Positions 34,214-42,802 of a stretch of DNA of 64,000 nt are shown one piece after another. The stretch is taken from NCBI GenBank assembly GCA_045128055.1, contig JBGVRC010000007.1, positions 5,881 through 69,880 on the forward strand. The letters are read 5' to 3'. The stretch is from Scatosoma sp045128055. Its GTDB lineage: Bacteria; Bacillota; Clostridia; Christensenellales; Borkfalkiaceae. A model generated the notes under the pieces. The model made no database searches and was not told where the DNA came from. It saw only the letters and a list, made by a program, of their open reading frames with translations. Made by a program: the position numbers and the translations under genes. Positions within the stretch are counted from its first letter, which is position 1; every line of letters starts with the position of its first letter.

Positions 34214-35431
34214 ATGAACGTTATCGTAGGACAATCGGGCGGGCCTACCGCTGTTATCAACGCGAGCTTGGCTGGCGTATACGAAGAAGCAAAACGAGCG
34301 GGCGCGGCTCACGTTTACGGTATGAAAAACGGCATCACGGGGGTGTTGGAAGACAATTTGTTGGATTTGGACGAAGTTTTGTCCACGCCCGATAAGGTAG
34401 AGCTTTTAAAACGTACGCCGTCTTCCTATTTGGGAAGCTGCCGCTATAAATTGAAATCGGTAGAGCAAAGCCCTGCGGATTATCAAAAAATCTTTTCCGT
34501 TTTGGAAAAGCGGGGAATCGACTGCTTTTTCTACATAGGCGGCAACGATAGTATGGATACCATATCCAAGCTTTCCGCGTACGGCAAACAAATCGGCAGT
34601 CCCATTCGCTTTGTGGGGATTCCCAAAACGGTAGACAACGATTTGATGGTCACCGACCATACGCCCGGCTTTGGCAGCGCGGCGAAATTTGTGGCTACGA
34701 CCTTAAAAGAAGTCATTTGCGATTCCACGGTATACGACATCAAATCGCTCACCATTGTGGAAATTATGGGTCGTAACGCAGGCTGGCTCACGGCGGCGAG
34801 CGCGCTTGCAAAATGCGAAGACTGCGGCGGCGTGGATATGATTTTCTTGCCCGAAATTCCTTTTGATTTGGATAATTTTATCGCAAAAATAGCCGAAAAG
34901 CAAAAAACCAAGGGCAATTTGATTATCGCCGTTTCCGAAAGTTTAAAGGTGGCGGACGGGCGTTACGTGTGCGAGCTTGCCGACTCCGCGCAGGAAGAAG
35001 ACTCGTTCGGACACAAGCGTTTGACGGGTACGGCTCGGTTTTTGGCGGACGAATGCACCAAGCGTTTGGGGGTAAAGGCGCGCGCGATCGAGCTTTCTAC
35101 CTTGCAACGCTGCGCCAACCATTTGGCAAGCTTGACGGATATTACGGAAGCGTACAACGCAGGCGCGGAGGCGGTACAAGCGGCGGCGCAGGGACAAAGC
35201 TGCGTGGCGGTGGTGTTTGTGAGAACGCAAAACGACCCTTATCGTTGCGAAACGGACGTAGTTGCGGTGGAAAAGCTTGCAAATCACGAAAAATGTATTC
35301 CTTTGGAATGGATTGACGTGGAAAACGCGATGATGAAAGAAGAATTTATCGTGTATGCCAAGCCGTTGATTCAAGGGGAATTGACGCCGATTTACAAAGA
35401 CGGCTTGCCTTGTCACCTTTGTAAAAAATAA
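34214..35431 (+). CDS. Pyrophosphate-dependent 6-phosphofructokinase
   Basis: The 405-residue protein begins MNVIVGQSGGPTAVINASLAG. FYIGGNDSMDT near residue 106 and GIPKTVDNDLMVTDHTPGFGSA near residue 136 match the PPi-using class, where ATP-PFKs have GGDGS and a different loop. It phosphorylates fructose-6-phosphate with pyrophosphate, a reversible glycolytic step common in anaerobes. AAGGAG precedes the ATG. Downstream lie copies of the dispersed 20-bp motif. Confidence 0.9.
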   Translation: MNVIVGQSGGPTAVINASLAGVYEEAKRAGAAHVYGMKNGITGVLEDNLLDLDEVLSTPDKVELLKRTPSSYLGSCRYKLKSVEQSPADYQKIFSVLEKRGIDCFFYIGGNDSMDTISKLSAYGKQIGSPIRFVGIPKTVDNDLMVTDHTPGFGSAAKFVATTLKEVICDSTVYDIKSLTIVEIMGRNAGWLTAASALAKCEDCGGVDMIFLPEIPFDLDNFIAKIAEKQKTKGNLIIAVSESLKVADGRYVCELADSAQEEDSFGHKRLTGTARFLADECTKRLGVKARAIELSTLQRCANHLASLTDITEAYNAGAEAVQAAAQGQSCVAVVFVRTQNDPYRCETDVVAVEKLANHEKCIPLEWIDVENAMMKEEFIVYAKPLIQGELTPIYKDGLPCHLCKK

Positions 35432-35436
35432 GCCTA

Positions 35437-35573
35437 CCAGGTACGCGTTGAATTTTTTACCCCCTGCCAGGGGCAAGTTGAAAATGCCACTTATACGGTC
35501 GTCTACTACCTTGAAAAACGTCGAAAAGACGTAAGGCTGGTTGCAAGATCATCTTGCCCAGGTACGCGTTGAA
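35437..35573 (+). repeat. Intergenic copies of the GGTACGCGTTGAA motif
   Basis: CCAGGTACGCGTTGAA at 35437-35452 and again at 35558-35573, with a weaker GGGGCAAGTTGAA at about 35471-35483. The stretch between PPi-PFK and PFOR holds no gene. Confidence 0.85.
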
Positions 35574-35592
35574 TAAAATTGTATGTATAGAA

Positions 35593-35623
35593 AATTAGCT
35601 GCAAGATTATCTTGCAGCTAATT
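35593..35623 (-). terminator. Terminator containing the PFOR stop codon
   Basis: AATTAGCTGCAAGA pairs over 14 bp with TCTTGCAGCTAATT; the three-base loop is the stop codon TAA of the PFOR gene. On the minus strand TTTTC follows. Confidence 0.75.
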
Positions 35624-38600
35624 CTTTATAAAGTGCGAAAAGCCGTTCGTTTTCTTGCTTGGCTTGGGCGTAGAGCGCTTCCGCTCTGTCCCTATCAAGC
35701 CGCCACAAGGAAGCGAAGCGGTTTTCCCCGAGTAAAAATTCTTTTAAGTCGACGGTGGGCTGTTTACTGTCTAAAATAAAAGGATTTTTCCCTTGCGCTT
35801 TCAAGGCGGGATTGTAGCGGAATAAATGCCAAAATCCACTCTCCACGGCGAGTTTTTCTTCGCTTTGACTTTTGCTCATGTGGACGCCGTGCGCGATGCA
35901 GGGCGAATATGCGATAATCAGGGAAGGTCCGTCGTAGTTTTTCGCTTCCGTCAAAGCGTTTAAAAGCTGTATTTTGTTCGCGCCCATCGAAACCTGCGCG
36001 ACGTACACGTTGCCGTACGTCATCATCATAAGGGCGAGATTTTTGCGTTGCTTATCCTTGCCCTTGGCGGCAAAACGGGCGAGTGCGCCCTTGGGAGTGG
36101 CTTTGGAAGCCTGACCGCCCGTATTCGAGTACACTTGCGAATCCAACACCAAAACGTTGACGTTTTCGCCCGTGGAAAGGACGTGGTCCAGCCCGCCGAA
36201 GCCGATATCGTACGCCCAGCCGTCGCCGCCGATAATCCAAACGGACGCGTCGGCGGCTTTTTCTTTGTTTATATCCAAGGCGAGCCTCATTCCCAGCCCA
36301 AATTCGGCGTTGTCTTCAAAGAGCGAGTTTGCCCAAGCAGGGCCTTTCCCCGCGGTGTTTTTCGCGTATGGGCAGGTAGGAGCGGAGCCGCCGTAAATGG
36401 ACGAGCAGCCTGTTGCGTTGGCGATAATCATTTCTTCGCCGAAAAGCTGCGTCAACACCTTGATATAGGACGTTTCGCCACAGCCCGAGCAAGCGTAGGA
36501 AAATTCGAATAAGGGCGGGTAAAACTGACTGCCTTTTACGCTGTCGCGTTTGAAATTTGTTTGCATAGGGGATAAGGTTTGCGCAAAATCCCAGTTTTTT
36601 GCTTCTTTTTCAAATAACGTATCGCTCGGTTGCATTACCAGAGCCTTTTCCTTGGCGGGGCAAACGTCGGCGCAAACACCGCAGCCCATACAATCGTACG
36701 GGGTGACCTGCACGCGGAATTGCGCGCTGGGTATCCCAGCGGCGGGCTTTGTGATAAAATATTCGCCTTTTTCCGCGTTTTCGTCGATTAAAAAGGGGCG
36801 TATGCAGGCGTGCGGACACACGAAAGAGCATTGATTGCATTGTATACAGTTTTCGGAAATCCATTGCGGAAGTAGGGCGGCAACGCCGTGTTTTTCTAAT
36901 TTCGTCGTACCCGTCGGCGCGCTGCCGTCGGGCGCAAAAGCGGAAACGGGCAAGTTATCCCCTTGTAAGGATAAAATAGGGTGAATAAATTTTTGGAAAT
37001 ATTCGTTGTTTGGCAAGGTAGGCGGACTTGCGCCGTCCGTCGCATTTGCCCATTCGTCGGGATAGTCCACCTTTATAACGGCGGCTTTTGTTTTTTCCAG
37101 CGCAAGCAGATTGCTTTGCACGATTTCTTCGCCTTTTTTCGAAAACTTTTTCTTACTTTCTTCCTTTAAATAGGAAAGGGCGGTTTCGTAAGGCAAAATG
37201 GTGGGATTGAGATAGAAAAAGGCGGCTTGCATAATCGTACTCGTTCTACCGTTTAAGCCCACTTCGCGCGCAATTTTCGTAGCGTCGATGATATAAAAGG
37301 AAGCCTTCTTTTTGGCAAGCTTTTGTTTAAAGGACGGGGGCAGGTACGCGTTGAGTTCACTTGTATCCCAAGGACAGTTGAGTAAAAATACGCCGCCGTC
37401 TTTCAAACAGTCTACCATTTCGAAGCGGGTGAGATAGGACGGGTTGTGGCAGGCGACAAAATCCGCTTTGTCGATAAGATAGCAAGACAAAATAGGCTTT
37501 TTTCCAAAACGCAAATGAGAAATCGTCGCGCCGCCTGACTTTCTTGAATCGTATTGAAAATACGCCTGCACCTGCAAATCCGTTTTGTCGCCGATAATTT
37601 GGATGGAGTTTTTGTTTGCGCCTACCGTTCCGTCCGAGCCTAACCCGTAAAATTTACACGCTACGCAGTCGGTATTTTCGATATGGTAGGGGGTGGAAAT
37701 ATCCAAAGAAGTATGGGTGACGTCGTCGCAAATGCCGACGGTGAAGTGGTTTTTAGGGGTAGCTTGCTTTAAATTTTCAAAGACGGCGAAGCACATCGTC
37801 GGGGTGAAGTCCTTTGAGCCTAATCCGTATCGTCCGCCAACCGTTTGGATATGCGAAAGTCCGTTTTCCTGCAAGGCGGAGCATACGTCAAGATATAACG
37901 GCTCGCCAACGCTGCCCGCTTCCTTGGTCCTATCCAAAACGGCGATTTTTCGGCAGGTTTTGGGTAAAAGCGCGCAAAAGGCTTTGCCGTCGAACGGACG
38001 GTATAAACGTACCGCAACAACCCCAACTTTTTCCCCTTGCGAACGCATTTTTTCTACCGTTTCTTGTATTACGCAAGCGCCGCTGCCCATTATAACGACA
38101 ACTCGCTCGGCGTCGTCTGCGCCGTAATAATCAAAGACATGGTACGCCCGTTTTGTAATTTTTGCCACTTTATCCATTATTTTCTGCACCGTAGCGGGCA
38201 CGGCGAGATAATATTCGTTTGCCCGTTCTCGGTTTTGGAAATAAATATCCCCGTTTTGCGTCGAGCCGCGTAAAATGGGCTTGTCTGGGGACAAGGCTCG
38301 GTCTTTAAAGGCTTGTAAGGCGTTTTCGTCCAACAAAGCGCGCATTTCGTCGTATTCTAACACTTCTATTTTTTGGTATTCGTGCGAAGTGCGAAATCCG
38401 TCGAAAAAGTGCAAAAAAGGCACGCTCGTTTGCAGGGTGGCAAGGTGGGAAATTAAGGCGAAATCCGCGGCTTCCTGCACGGACGAAGCGGCAAGCATAG
38501 CAAAACCTGACGCGCGGCACGCCATTACATCCTGATGGTCGCCAAAAATGCTGAGCGCGTGGGCGGCGAGCGCTCTTGCGCTGACGTGGAATACGGTTGG

Positions 38601-38909
38601 CAGCAGCTCGCCCGCAATTTTATACATATCGGGCAGCATCAAAAGCAAGCCCTGACTGCAAGTATAGGTAGTGGTGAGCGCGCCGCAGCTAAGCCCGCCG
38701 TGCACAGCGCCCGCAACCCCGCTTTCCGACTGCATTTGTATCACTTTGACAGGGTAAGAAAACAGATTTTCTTTTCTGTTTGCCGACCATTCGTCGACGC
38801 TTTCCGCCATAGGCGAAGACGGGGTGATGGGGTAGATAACGGCAAGCTCGGTAAAGGCGTAGGAAACGTAGCTTGCCGCGCCGTTCCCGTCTGTGGTAAT
38901 TCTTTTCAT
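35607..38909 (-). CDS. nifJ: Pyruvate:ferredoxin oxidoreductase
   Basis: The 1100-residue single-chain enzyme has all domains in order: N-terminal pyrimidine-binding domain (VIYPITPSSPMAE, residue 28 on), CoA domain, two [4Fe-4S] sites (CIQCNQCSFVCPHAC and CMGCGVCADVCP, residues 685-755), a third cluster with CSGCGETSY and the TPP site GGDGWAYDIGFGGLDH. It converts pyruvate and CoA to acetyl-CoA, CO2 and reduced ferredoxin. It is slightly shorter than usual (about 1170). GGAG precedes the ATG. A 20-bp motif copy (37336-37354) lies within it on the opposite strand and encodes NAYLPPSF. Confidence 0.96.
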   Translation of the reverse strand: MKRITTDGNGAASYVSYAFTELAVIYPITPSSPMAESVDEWSANRKENLFSYPVKVIQMQSESGVAGAVHGGLSCGALTTTYTCSQGLLLMLPDMYKIAGELLPTVFHVSARALAAHALSIFGDHQDVMACRASGFAMLAASSVQEAADFALISHLATLQTSVPFLHFFDGFRTSHEYQKIEVLEYDEMRALLDENALQAFKDRALSPDKPILRGSTQNGDIYFQNRERANEYYLAVPATVQKIMDKVAKITKRAYHVFDYYGADDAERVVVIMGSGACVIQETVEKMRSQGEKVGVVAVRLYRPFDGKAFCALLPKTCRKIAVLDRTKEAGSVGEPLYLDVCSALQENGLSHIQTVGGRYGLGSKDFTPTMCFAVFENLKQATPKNHFTVGICDDVTHTSLDISTPYHIENTDCVACKFYGLGSDGTVGANKNSIQIIGDKTDLQVQAYFQYDSRKSGGATISHLRFGKKPILSCYLIDKADFVACHNPSYLTRFEMVDCLKDGGVFLLNCPWDTSELNAYLPPSFKQKLAKKKASFYIIDATKIAREVGLNGRTSTIMQAAFFYLNPTILPYETALSYLKEESKKKFSKKGEEIVQSNLLALEKTKAAVIKVDYPDEWANATDGASPPTLPNNEYFQKFIHPILSLQGDNLPVSAFAPDGSAPTGTTKLEKHGVAALLPQWISENCIQCNQCSFVCPHACIRPFLIDENAEKGEYFITKPAAGIPSAQFRVQVTPYDCMGCGVCADVCPAKEKALVMQPSDTLFEKEAKNWDFAQTLSPMQTNFKRDSVKGSQFYPPLFEFSYACSGCGETSYIKVLTQLFGEEMIIANATGCSSIYGGSAPTCPYAKNTAGKGPAWANSLFEDNAEFGLGMRLALDINKEKAADASVWIIGGDGWAYDIGFGGLDHVLSTGENVNVLVLDSQVYSNTGGQASKATPKGALARFAAKGKDKQRKNLALMMMTYGNVYVAQVSMGANKIQLLNALTEAKNYDGPSLIIAYSPCIAHGVHMSKSQSEEKLAVESGFWHLFRYNPALKAQGKNPFILDSKQPTVDLKEFLLGENRFASLWRLDRDRAEALYAQAKQENERLFALYKELAAR

Positions 38910-38966
38910 AATTTTCTCCGCTTAATTTGGTATCCGTAGTATTTGCCTTTTTTCAATAAAAAAACC

Positions 38967-38981
38967 ACTCGAAAATCGAGT
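38967..38981. terminator. Hairpin between PFOR and rubredoxin genes
   Basis: ACTCGA-AAA-TCGAGT with T-runs on both sides. It could act as a bidirectional terminator or an attenuator in the PFOR leader. Confidence 0.45.
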
Positions 38982-39023
38982 AAAATTATTTTTTTGCGGC
39001 ATACTGTAAAAAAGGAGAGTGCT

Positions 39024-39188
39024 ATGAAATACGTTTGTGAAATATGCGGTTATGAATACGACGAAAAAATAGGGGATACGGACAACGGCATTGCGCCTGG
39101 GACGAAGTGGGAAGATTTACCCGCCGATTGGGTTTGTCCCCTTTGCGGCGTGGGGAAAGAGCAATTTTCCGCGGTGCAAGACGATTGA
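39024..39188 (+). CDS. Rubredoxin
   Basis: The 54-residue protein has the two iron-binding pairs CEICGYEYD and CPLCGVGK. It carries single electrons at a mononuclear iron, often in oxygen or peroxide defence in anaerobes, or from ferredoxin. ATG 39024 follows AAAGGAG. Confidence 0.96.
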   Translation: MKYVCEICGYEYDEKIGDTDNGIAPGTKWEDLPADWVCPLCGVGKEQFSAVQDD

Positions 39189-39196
39189 CGGGAAAT

Positions 39197-40372
39197 ATGC
39201 GCGCGGAAATTATCAAGCAGGCGGAAAAATTACAGGAAGAGCTTGTAAAATACCGCCGTTATTTACACCAAAACGCGGAAATCGGCTTTGAGCTACCCAA
39301 GACTTCGGCGTTTGTCGAAAGGACGCTGCAAGGTATGGGCTACGCTGTTGAAAAATGCGGAAAAAAGGCGCTCGTCGCGACCCTGGGTAGGGGGAATTGC
39401 ATTTTACTGCGCGCGGATATGGACGCGTTGCCCATTCGCGAGCAAACCAACGCGCCCTACGCGTGTACAAGTGCACGTATGCACGCCTGCGGACACGATT
39501 TGCATACGGCGATATTGCTTGGCGCGGCAAAGCTGTTGAAAGAAAACGAACAAAAAATCAAGGGGCGTATAGCTTTTCTTTTTCAGCCAGCGGAAGAAAT
39601 TTTGCAGGGCGCGAAGGAAGTGGTAGACAGCGGTTTGTTGCGCAAAAAAAGGGTAAAAAAGGCGATAAGCCTGCACGTGATTACGGGGACGGAGCTGCAA
39701 ACGGGCAGCTTTGTAATGCAAAAGGGGATAGGCGCGCCGTCCGCCGATTATTTCACGATACAAACGCAGGGCAAGGGCTGTCACGGTTCGTCGCCGTGGC
39801 AAGGGGTAGACCCGATTACCTGCGCGGCGCGTATTTTGCTTGGATTGCAGGAAATAAACGCAAGAGAGTTGTCTTTAAACGAACGCGCGGTGCTAAGCGT
39901 GGGGAGCTTTCAAGGCGGCGCGACGGGCAACGTCATTCCGAGCGAAGCGGTTTTGCAAGGGACTTTGCGTGCATACGAAGAAAGCACGCGGGAAGGCATA
40001 AAAAAGCGACTGAAAGAGATTGCGCAAAATACCGCTAACGCCTTTGGGTGTAAGGCGAAGGTAAGCTTTCAGGGCGGGTGTCCGACCCTTATCAACGACG
40101 AGAAATGGACGGAGCTTGTTTGCAAGCGTTTGCAAGCTGCGTTTGGGAAAGATAGCGCGATGATTGTCCCTAGCGGCTTCGGCGGCGCGTCGGAAGATTT
40201 TGCGTATATTGCCCGTGAAGCGCTGTCTGTGATGATAGGGCTTGCCGCGGGAAAAAGCTCGGACGGGTATGCCTATCCTTTGCACCACCCCAAAGTACAA
40301 TTCGACGAAAGCGTTTTGTGGCGCGGCGCGGCGGCTTTTGCGGTTTTGGCGTTATCTTGTAATAAAGAATAA
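39197..40372 (+). CDS. M20-family amidohydrolase
   Basis: The 391-residue protein starts MRAEIIKQAEKLQEEL and has RADMDALPI near residue 75, HACGHDLHTA near residue 100, FQPAEE near 130 and a dimerisation domain (GKGCHGSSPWQGVDP). These match the HipO/AmhX/IAA-Leu hydrolase group that removes acyl groups from amino acids. The cysteine-containing HACGHD is typical. It begins 8 bp after rubredoxin with a weak GGGA. A strong two-way terminator follows. Confidence 0.9.
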   Translation: MRAEIIKQAEKLQEELVKYRRYLHQNAEIGFELPKTSAFVERTLQGMGYAVEKCGKKALVATLGRGNCILLRADMDALPIREQTNAPYACTSARMHACGHDLHTAILLGAAKLLKENEQKIKGRIAFLFQPAEEILQGAKEVVDSGLLRKKRVKKAISLHVITGTELQTGSFVMQKGIGAPSADYFTIQTQGKGCHGSSPWQGVDPITCAARILLGLQEINARELSLNERAVLSVGSFQGGATGNVIPSEAVLQGTLRAYEESTREGIKKRLKEIAQNTANAFGCKAKVSFQGGCPTLINDEKWTELVCKRLQAAFGKDSAMIVPSGFGGASEDFAYIAREALSVMIGLAAGKSSDGYAYPLHHPKVQFDESVLWRGAAAFAVLALSCNKE

Positions 40373-40386
40373 AACGGAACAAAAAA

Positions 40387-40417
40387 AGGCAGGTACGCAT
40401 TCAACGCGTACCTGCCT
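40387..40417. terminator. Two-way terminator built from the dispersed motif
   Basis: AGGCAGGTACGC pairs perfectly with GCGTACCTGCCT (12 bp) around ATTCAAC, with A-runs before and T-runs after. It lies between the convergent M20 and antiporter genes. The right arm read on the minus strand is the dispersed motif GGCAGGTACGCGTTGAATG. Confidence 0.85.
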
Positions 40418-40432
40418 GCTTGTTTTTTATAT

Positions 40433-41752
40433 TTAGGCTTGTTTTTCAAGCTTTGCTTTCGCGTGTTCTTCACGCGCGCTCGTTTTGCCTTCGGGATTGA
40501 TTTCACCTGCTTTTTCCAAAGCAATTTTGGTAAGCAACGGGCCGACAAGCTCGTAAATCAATACCGCGAACAAGGTGATGTTGACAACGATGTCCGCAAT
40601 CATAAGGCTTTGTGCGCCCAATTCCATATTGGTAACACAGTCTTTGACGAGATTTGCCATACCCAACGCTACGCCCGCTTGGGGAAGCAGGGTGATACCG
40701 AGATATTTGACGATATGGTCGTCGCTCTTGGCAAGCTTTGCGCTTAAAAACGCGCCGCTGTATTTACCGATAGAACGGCTGATGATGTAGATAACGCCGA
40801 TAAGAACGATGATACCGCTCGTAAAAATGGAGAGTTGCAATTCCGCGCCGCTGATGACGAAGAATAAGCAAAAAAGTGGAGCCGTCCATCTGTCTACTCT
40901 ATCCATAAGCTCTTCCGAGAAATCGCAAATGTTGCAGAAGATCGTACCCAACATCATACAGGTAAGCAAGGGCGAAAAAGCGAAATGCACTTTGCCGATA
41001 TAAAGATTGTCGATTTTGGTAAGAGCGATCGTCAAAAGCACGAAGGCTACGGAGACGGAAAGTCTCTTGGAGCGGGAATGGAAGAAGCGTTCACAGAAAG
41101 AGAACAACCAGCCCATCAACGCGCCGAGCGCAAGGGAAAGCACGATTTCAAGAATGGGGTTGACGATAATAGAAACGATGTCTACGTTGCCCGTACCAAG
41201 CGCTTTTGCAACACCAAAAGAAATAGCGAATAAAACTAAGCCTACCGCGTCGTCCAAAGCGACGACAGGCAAAAGGGTGTCGGTGACGGGGCCTTTTGCT
41301 TTATATTGCTTAACGACCATCAAGGTTGCCGCGGGGGCGGTCGCCGAAGCGATTGCGCCGAGAATTACCGCCGCTTCCAAAGGCAATACGTCGGGACGAA
41401 TCAAGTGGAATACTATCAACGCTGCGTCTACGACAATCGTGGTGACGACTGCCTGCAAAATCCCGATAATCGTCGCTTGTTTGCCAATTTTTTTCAACTG
41501 CGCAAGGCGGAACTCGTTCCCGATAGAAAAGGCGATAAAGCCAAGGGCTACGTCGCTTAAAATAGAGAAATGCTCAATCGAGCCGTCTACAAACCCCAAG
41601 CCCTTGATATCGAGCTGACCAAGCACGTAAGGACCGACCAAAATACCCGTGACAAGGTACGCCGTTACGGCGGGGAGCTGAGCAAGCTTTGCAAGACGGG
41701 ATAAGAGCATCCCCGCAAGCAAGGCAATGGATAAACTTAACAAGATTTCCAT
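40433..41752 (-). CDS. Cation:proton antiporter (CPA2 family)
   Basis: The 439-residue protein has about 12 hydrophobic helices, with LPAVTAYLVTGILVGPYVLG near residue 27 and an AAVILGAIASATAPAATLMVV stretch near residue 128, as in KefB/NapA-like Na+/H+ exchangers. The C-terminus is short and charged, without a TrkA-N domain. It likely exchanges Na+ or K+ for protons. AAAGGAG precedes the ATG. Confidence 0.88.
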   Translation of the reverse strand: MEILLSLSIALLAGMLLSRLAKLAQLPAVTAYLVTGILVGPYVLGQLDIKGLGFVDGSIEHFSILSDVALGFIAFSIGNEFRLAQLKKIGKQATIIGILQAVVTTIVVDAALIVFHLIRPDVLPLEAAVILGAIASATAPAATLMVVKQYKAKGPVTDTLLPVVALDDAVGLVLFAISFGVAKALGTGNVDIVSIIVNPILEIVLSLALGALMGWLFSFCERFFHSRSKRLSVSVAFVLLTIALTKIDNLYIGKVHFAFSPLLTCMMLGTIFCNICDFSEELMDRVDRWTAPLFCLFFVISGAELQLSIFTSGIIVLIGVIYIISRSIGKYSGAFLSAKLAKSDDHIVKYLGITLLPQAGVALGMANLVKDCVTNMELGAQSLMIADIVVNITLFAVLIYELVGPLLTKIALEKAGEINPEGKTSAREEHAKAKLEKQA

Positions 41753-41796
41753 AATAAAACTCCTTTGCGTTATACACTTTTGTAAAACCGAAAAAC

Positions 41797-41825
41797 ATTA
41801 TACTACTTTGCTTTTATAAAAGCAA
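41797..41825 (-). promoter_or_regulatory. Promoter of the antiporter gene
   Basis: Minus strand TTGCTT, 17 bp, TATAAT. Confidence 0.6.
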
Positions 41826-41897
41826 ATAAAAAGAAGTGAAAAAATGAAAATTATGTGAAAAAACATAGCGCAAAAGTGGAAAAACGGTATTCGATAA

Positions 41898-41926
41898 TTG
41901 ACAATTTGGCGATTTAAAGGTATAAT
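41898..41926 (+). promoter_or_regulatory. Promoter of the nfn operon
   Basis: TTGACA, 17 bp, TATAAT, an exact consensus, 31 bp before the nfnA ATG. Confidence 0.8.
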
Positions 41927-41957
41927 GAAAGACGAGAGAAAAAATAGGAGAAAGTAT

Positions 41958-42800
41958 ATGTATCAAATCGTCGGTAAAAAATCTTTAAATCCTACGGTTA
42001 CGCAAATGGAGATTGTAGCTCCGTTTGTGGCAAGAAAAGCTTTGCCTGGTCAGTTTATTATTTTGCGCGTGGACGAAGACGGGGAAAGAATCCCCCTTAC
42101 CATTGCGGGCTACGATAGGGAAAAAGGCACGGTTACGATTATTTTCCAAATCGTAGGCGGGGGTACGGAACGCTTAAATCATAAAAACGCAGGGGAGTAT
42201 ATCCCCGATTTCGTAGGGCCTTTGGGTAGACCTACCCATACGGACGGGTTGAAAAAGGTTTGCGTAGTCGGCGGCGGCGTAGGCTGCGCGATTGCTTTGC
42301 CCGTTGCAAGAGCGTTACACGAACAGGGCGCTTCCGTTACGTCCATTATCGGTTTTAGAAACAAAGACCTTGTCATTTTGGAAGACGAATTTAAGGCTTG
42401 CTCGGACAATTTTTATATGATGACGGACGACGGCTCGTACGGGCGTCAGGGCAACGTATGCATTCCCTTAAAAGAGCTTTTGGAAAACGGCGAGCAATTT
42501 GACGAAGTGATTACGATAGGGCCGCTGATTATGATGAAATTCGTTTGTATGGCGACGAAAGAGTACGGCGTAAAAACGATTGCGAGTATGAACCCCATTA
42601 TGATAGACGGCACGGGTATGTGCGGCGGTTGTCGTTTGACGGTCGGCGGGGAAATGAAGTTCGCTTGCGTGGACGGGCCTGAATTTGACGGACATTTGAT
42701 TGATTTCGACGAAGCGATGAGCCGTTCGAGAACGTACGCGGAATTTGAAACGCGGGAAAGGGACGAAGCGTGCAACCTTTTTAAAAAGGAGATAGAATAA
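41958..42800 (+). CDS. nfnA: NfnA, FAD/NAD-binding subunit of NADH-dependent ferredoxin:NADP+ oxidoreductase
   Basis: The 280-residue protein has an FAD-binding barrel (ERIPLTIAGYD), a nucleotide-binding KVCVVGGGVGCAIALP near residue 98, and GTGMCGGCRLTVGGEMKFAC near residue 216 for the [2Fe-2S] cluster. With NfnB it performs flavin-based bifurcation between NADH, ferredoxin and NADP+. ATG 41958 follows AGGAG. NfnB begins 2 bp after the stop. Confidence 0.92.
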   Translation: MYQIVGKKSLNPTVTQMEIVAPFVARKALPGQFIILRVDEDGERIPLTIAGYDREKGTVTIIFQIVGGGTERLNHKNAGEYIPDFVGPLGRPTHTDGLKKVCVVGGGVGCAIALPVARALHEQGASVTSIIGFRNKDLVILEDEFKACSDNFYMMTDDGSYGRQGNVCIPLKELLENGEQFDEVITIGPLIMMKFVCMATKEYGVKTIASMNPIMIDGTGMCGGCRLTVGGEMKFACVDGPEFDGHLIDFDEAMSRSRTYAEFETRERDEACNLFKKEIE

Positions 42801-42802
42801 CG

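Noticed and set aside
33072..34214. 380-codon minus-strand frame opposite the purine permease
   Set aside because: It is rich in Arg, His and Asn without domain signals, and lies fully opposite a clear membrane transporter.
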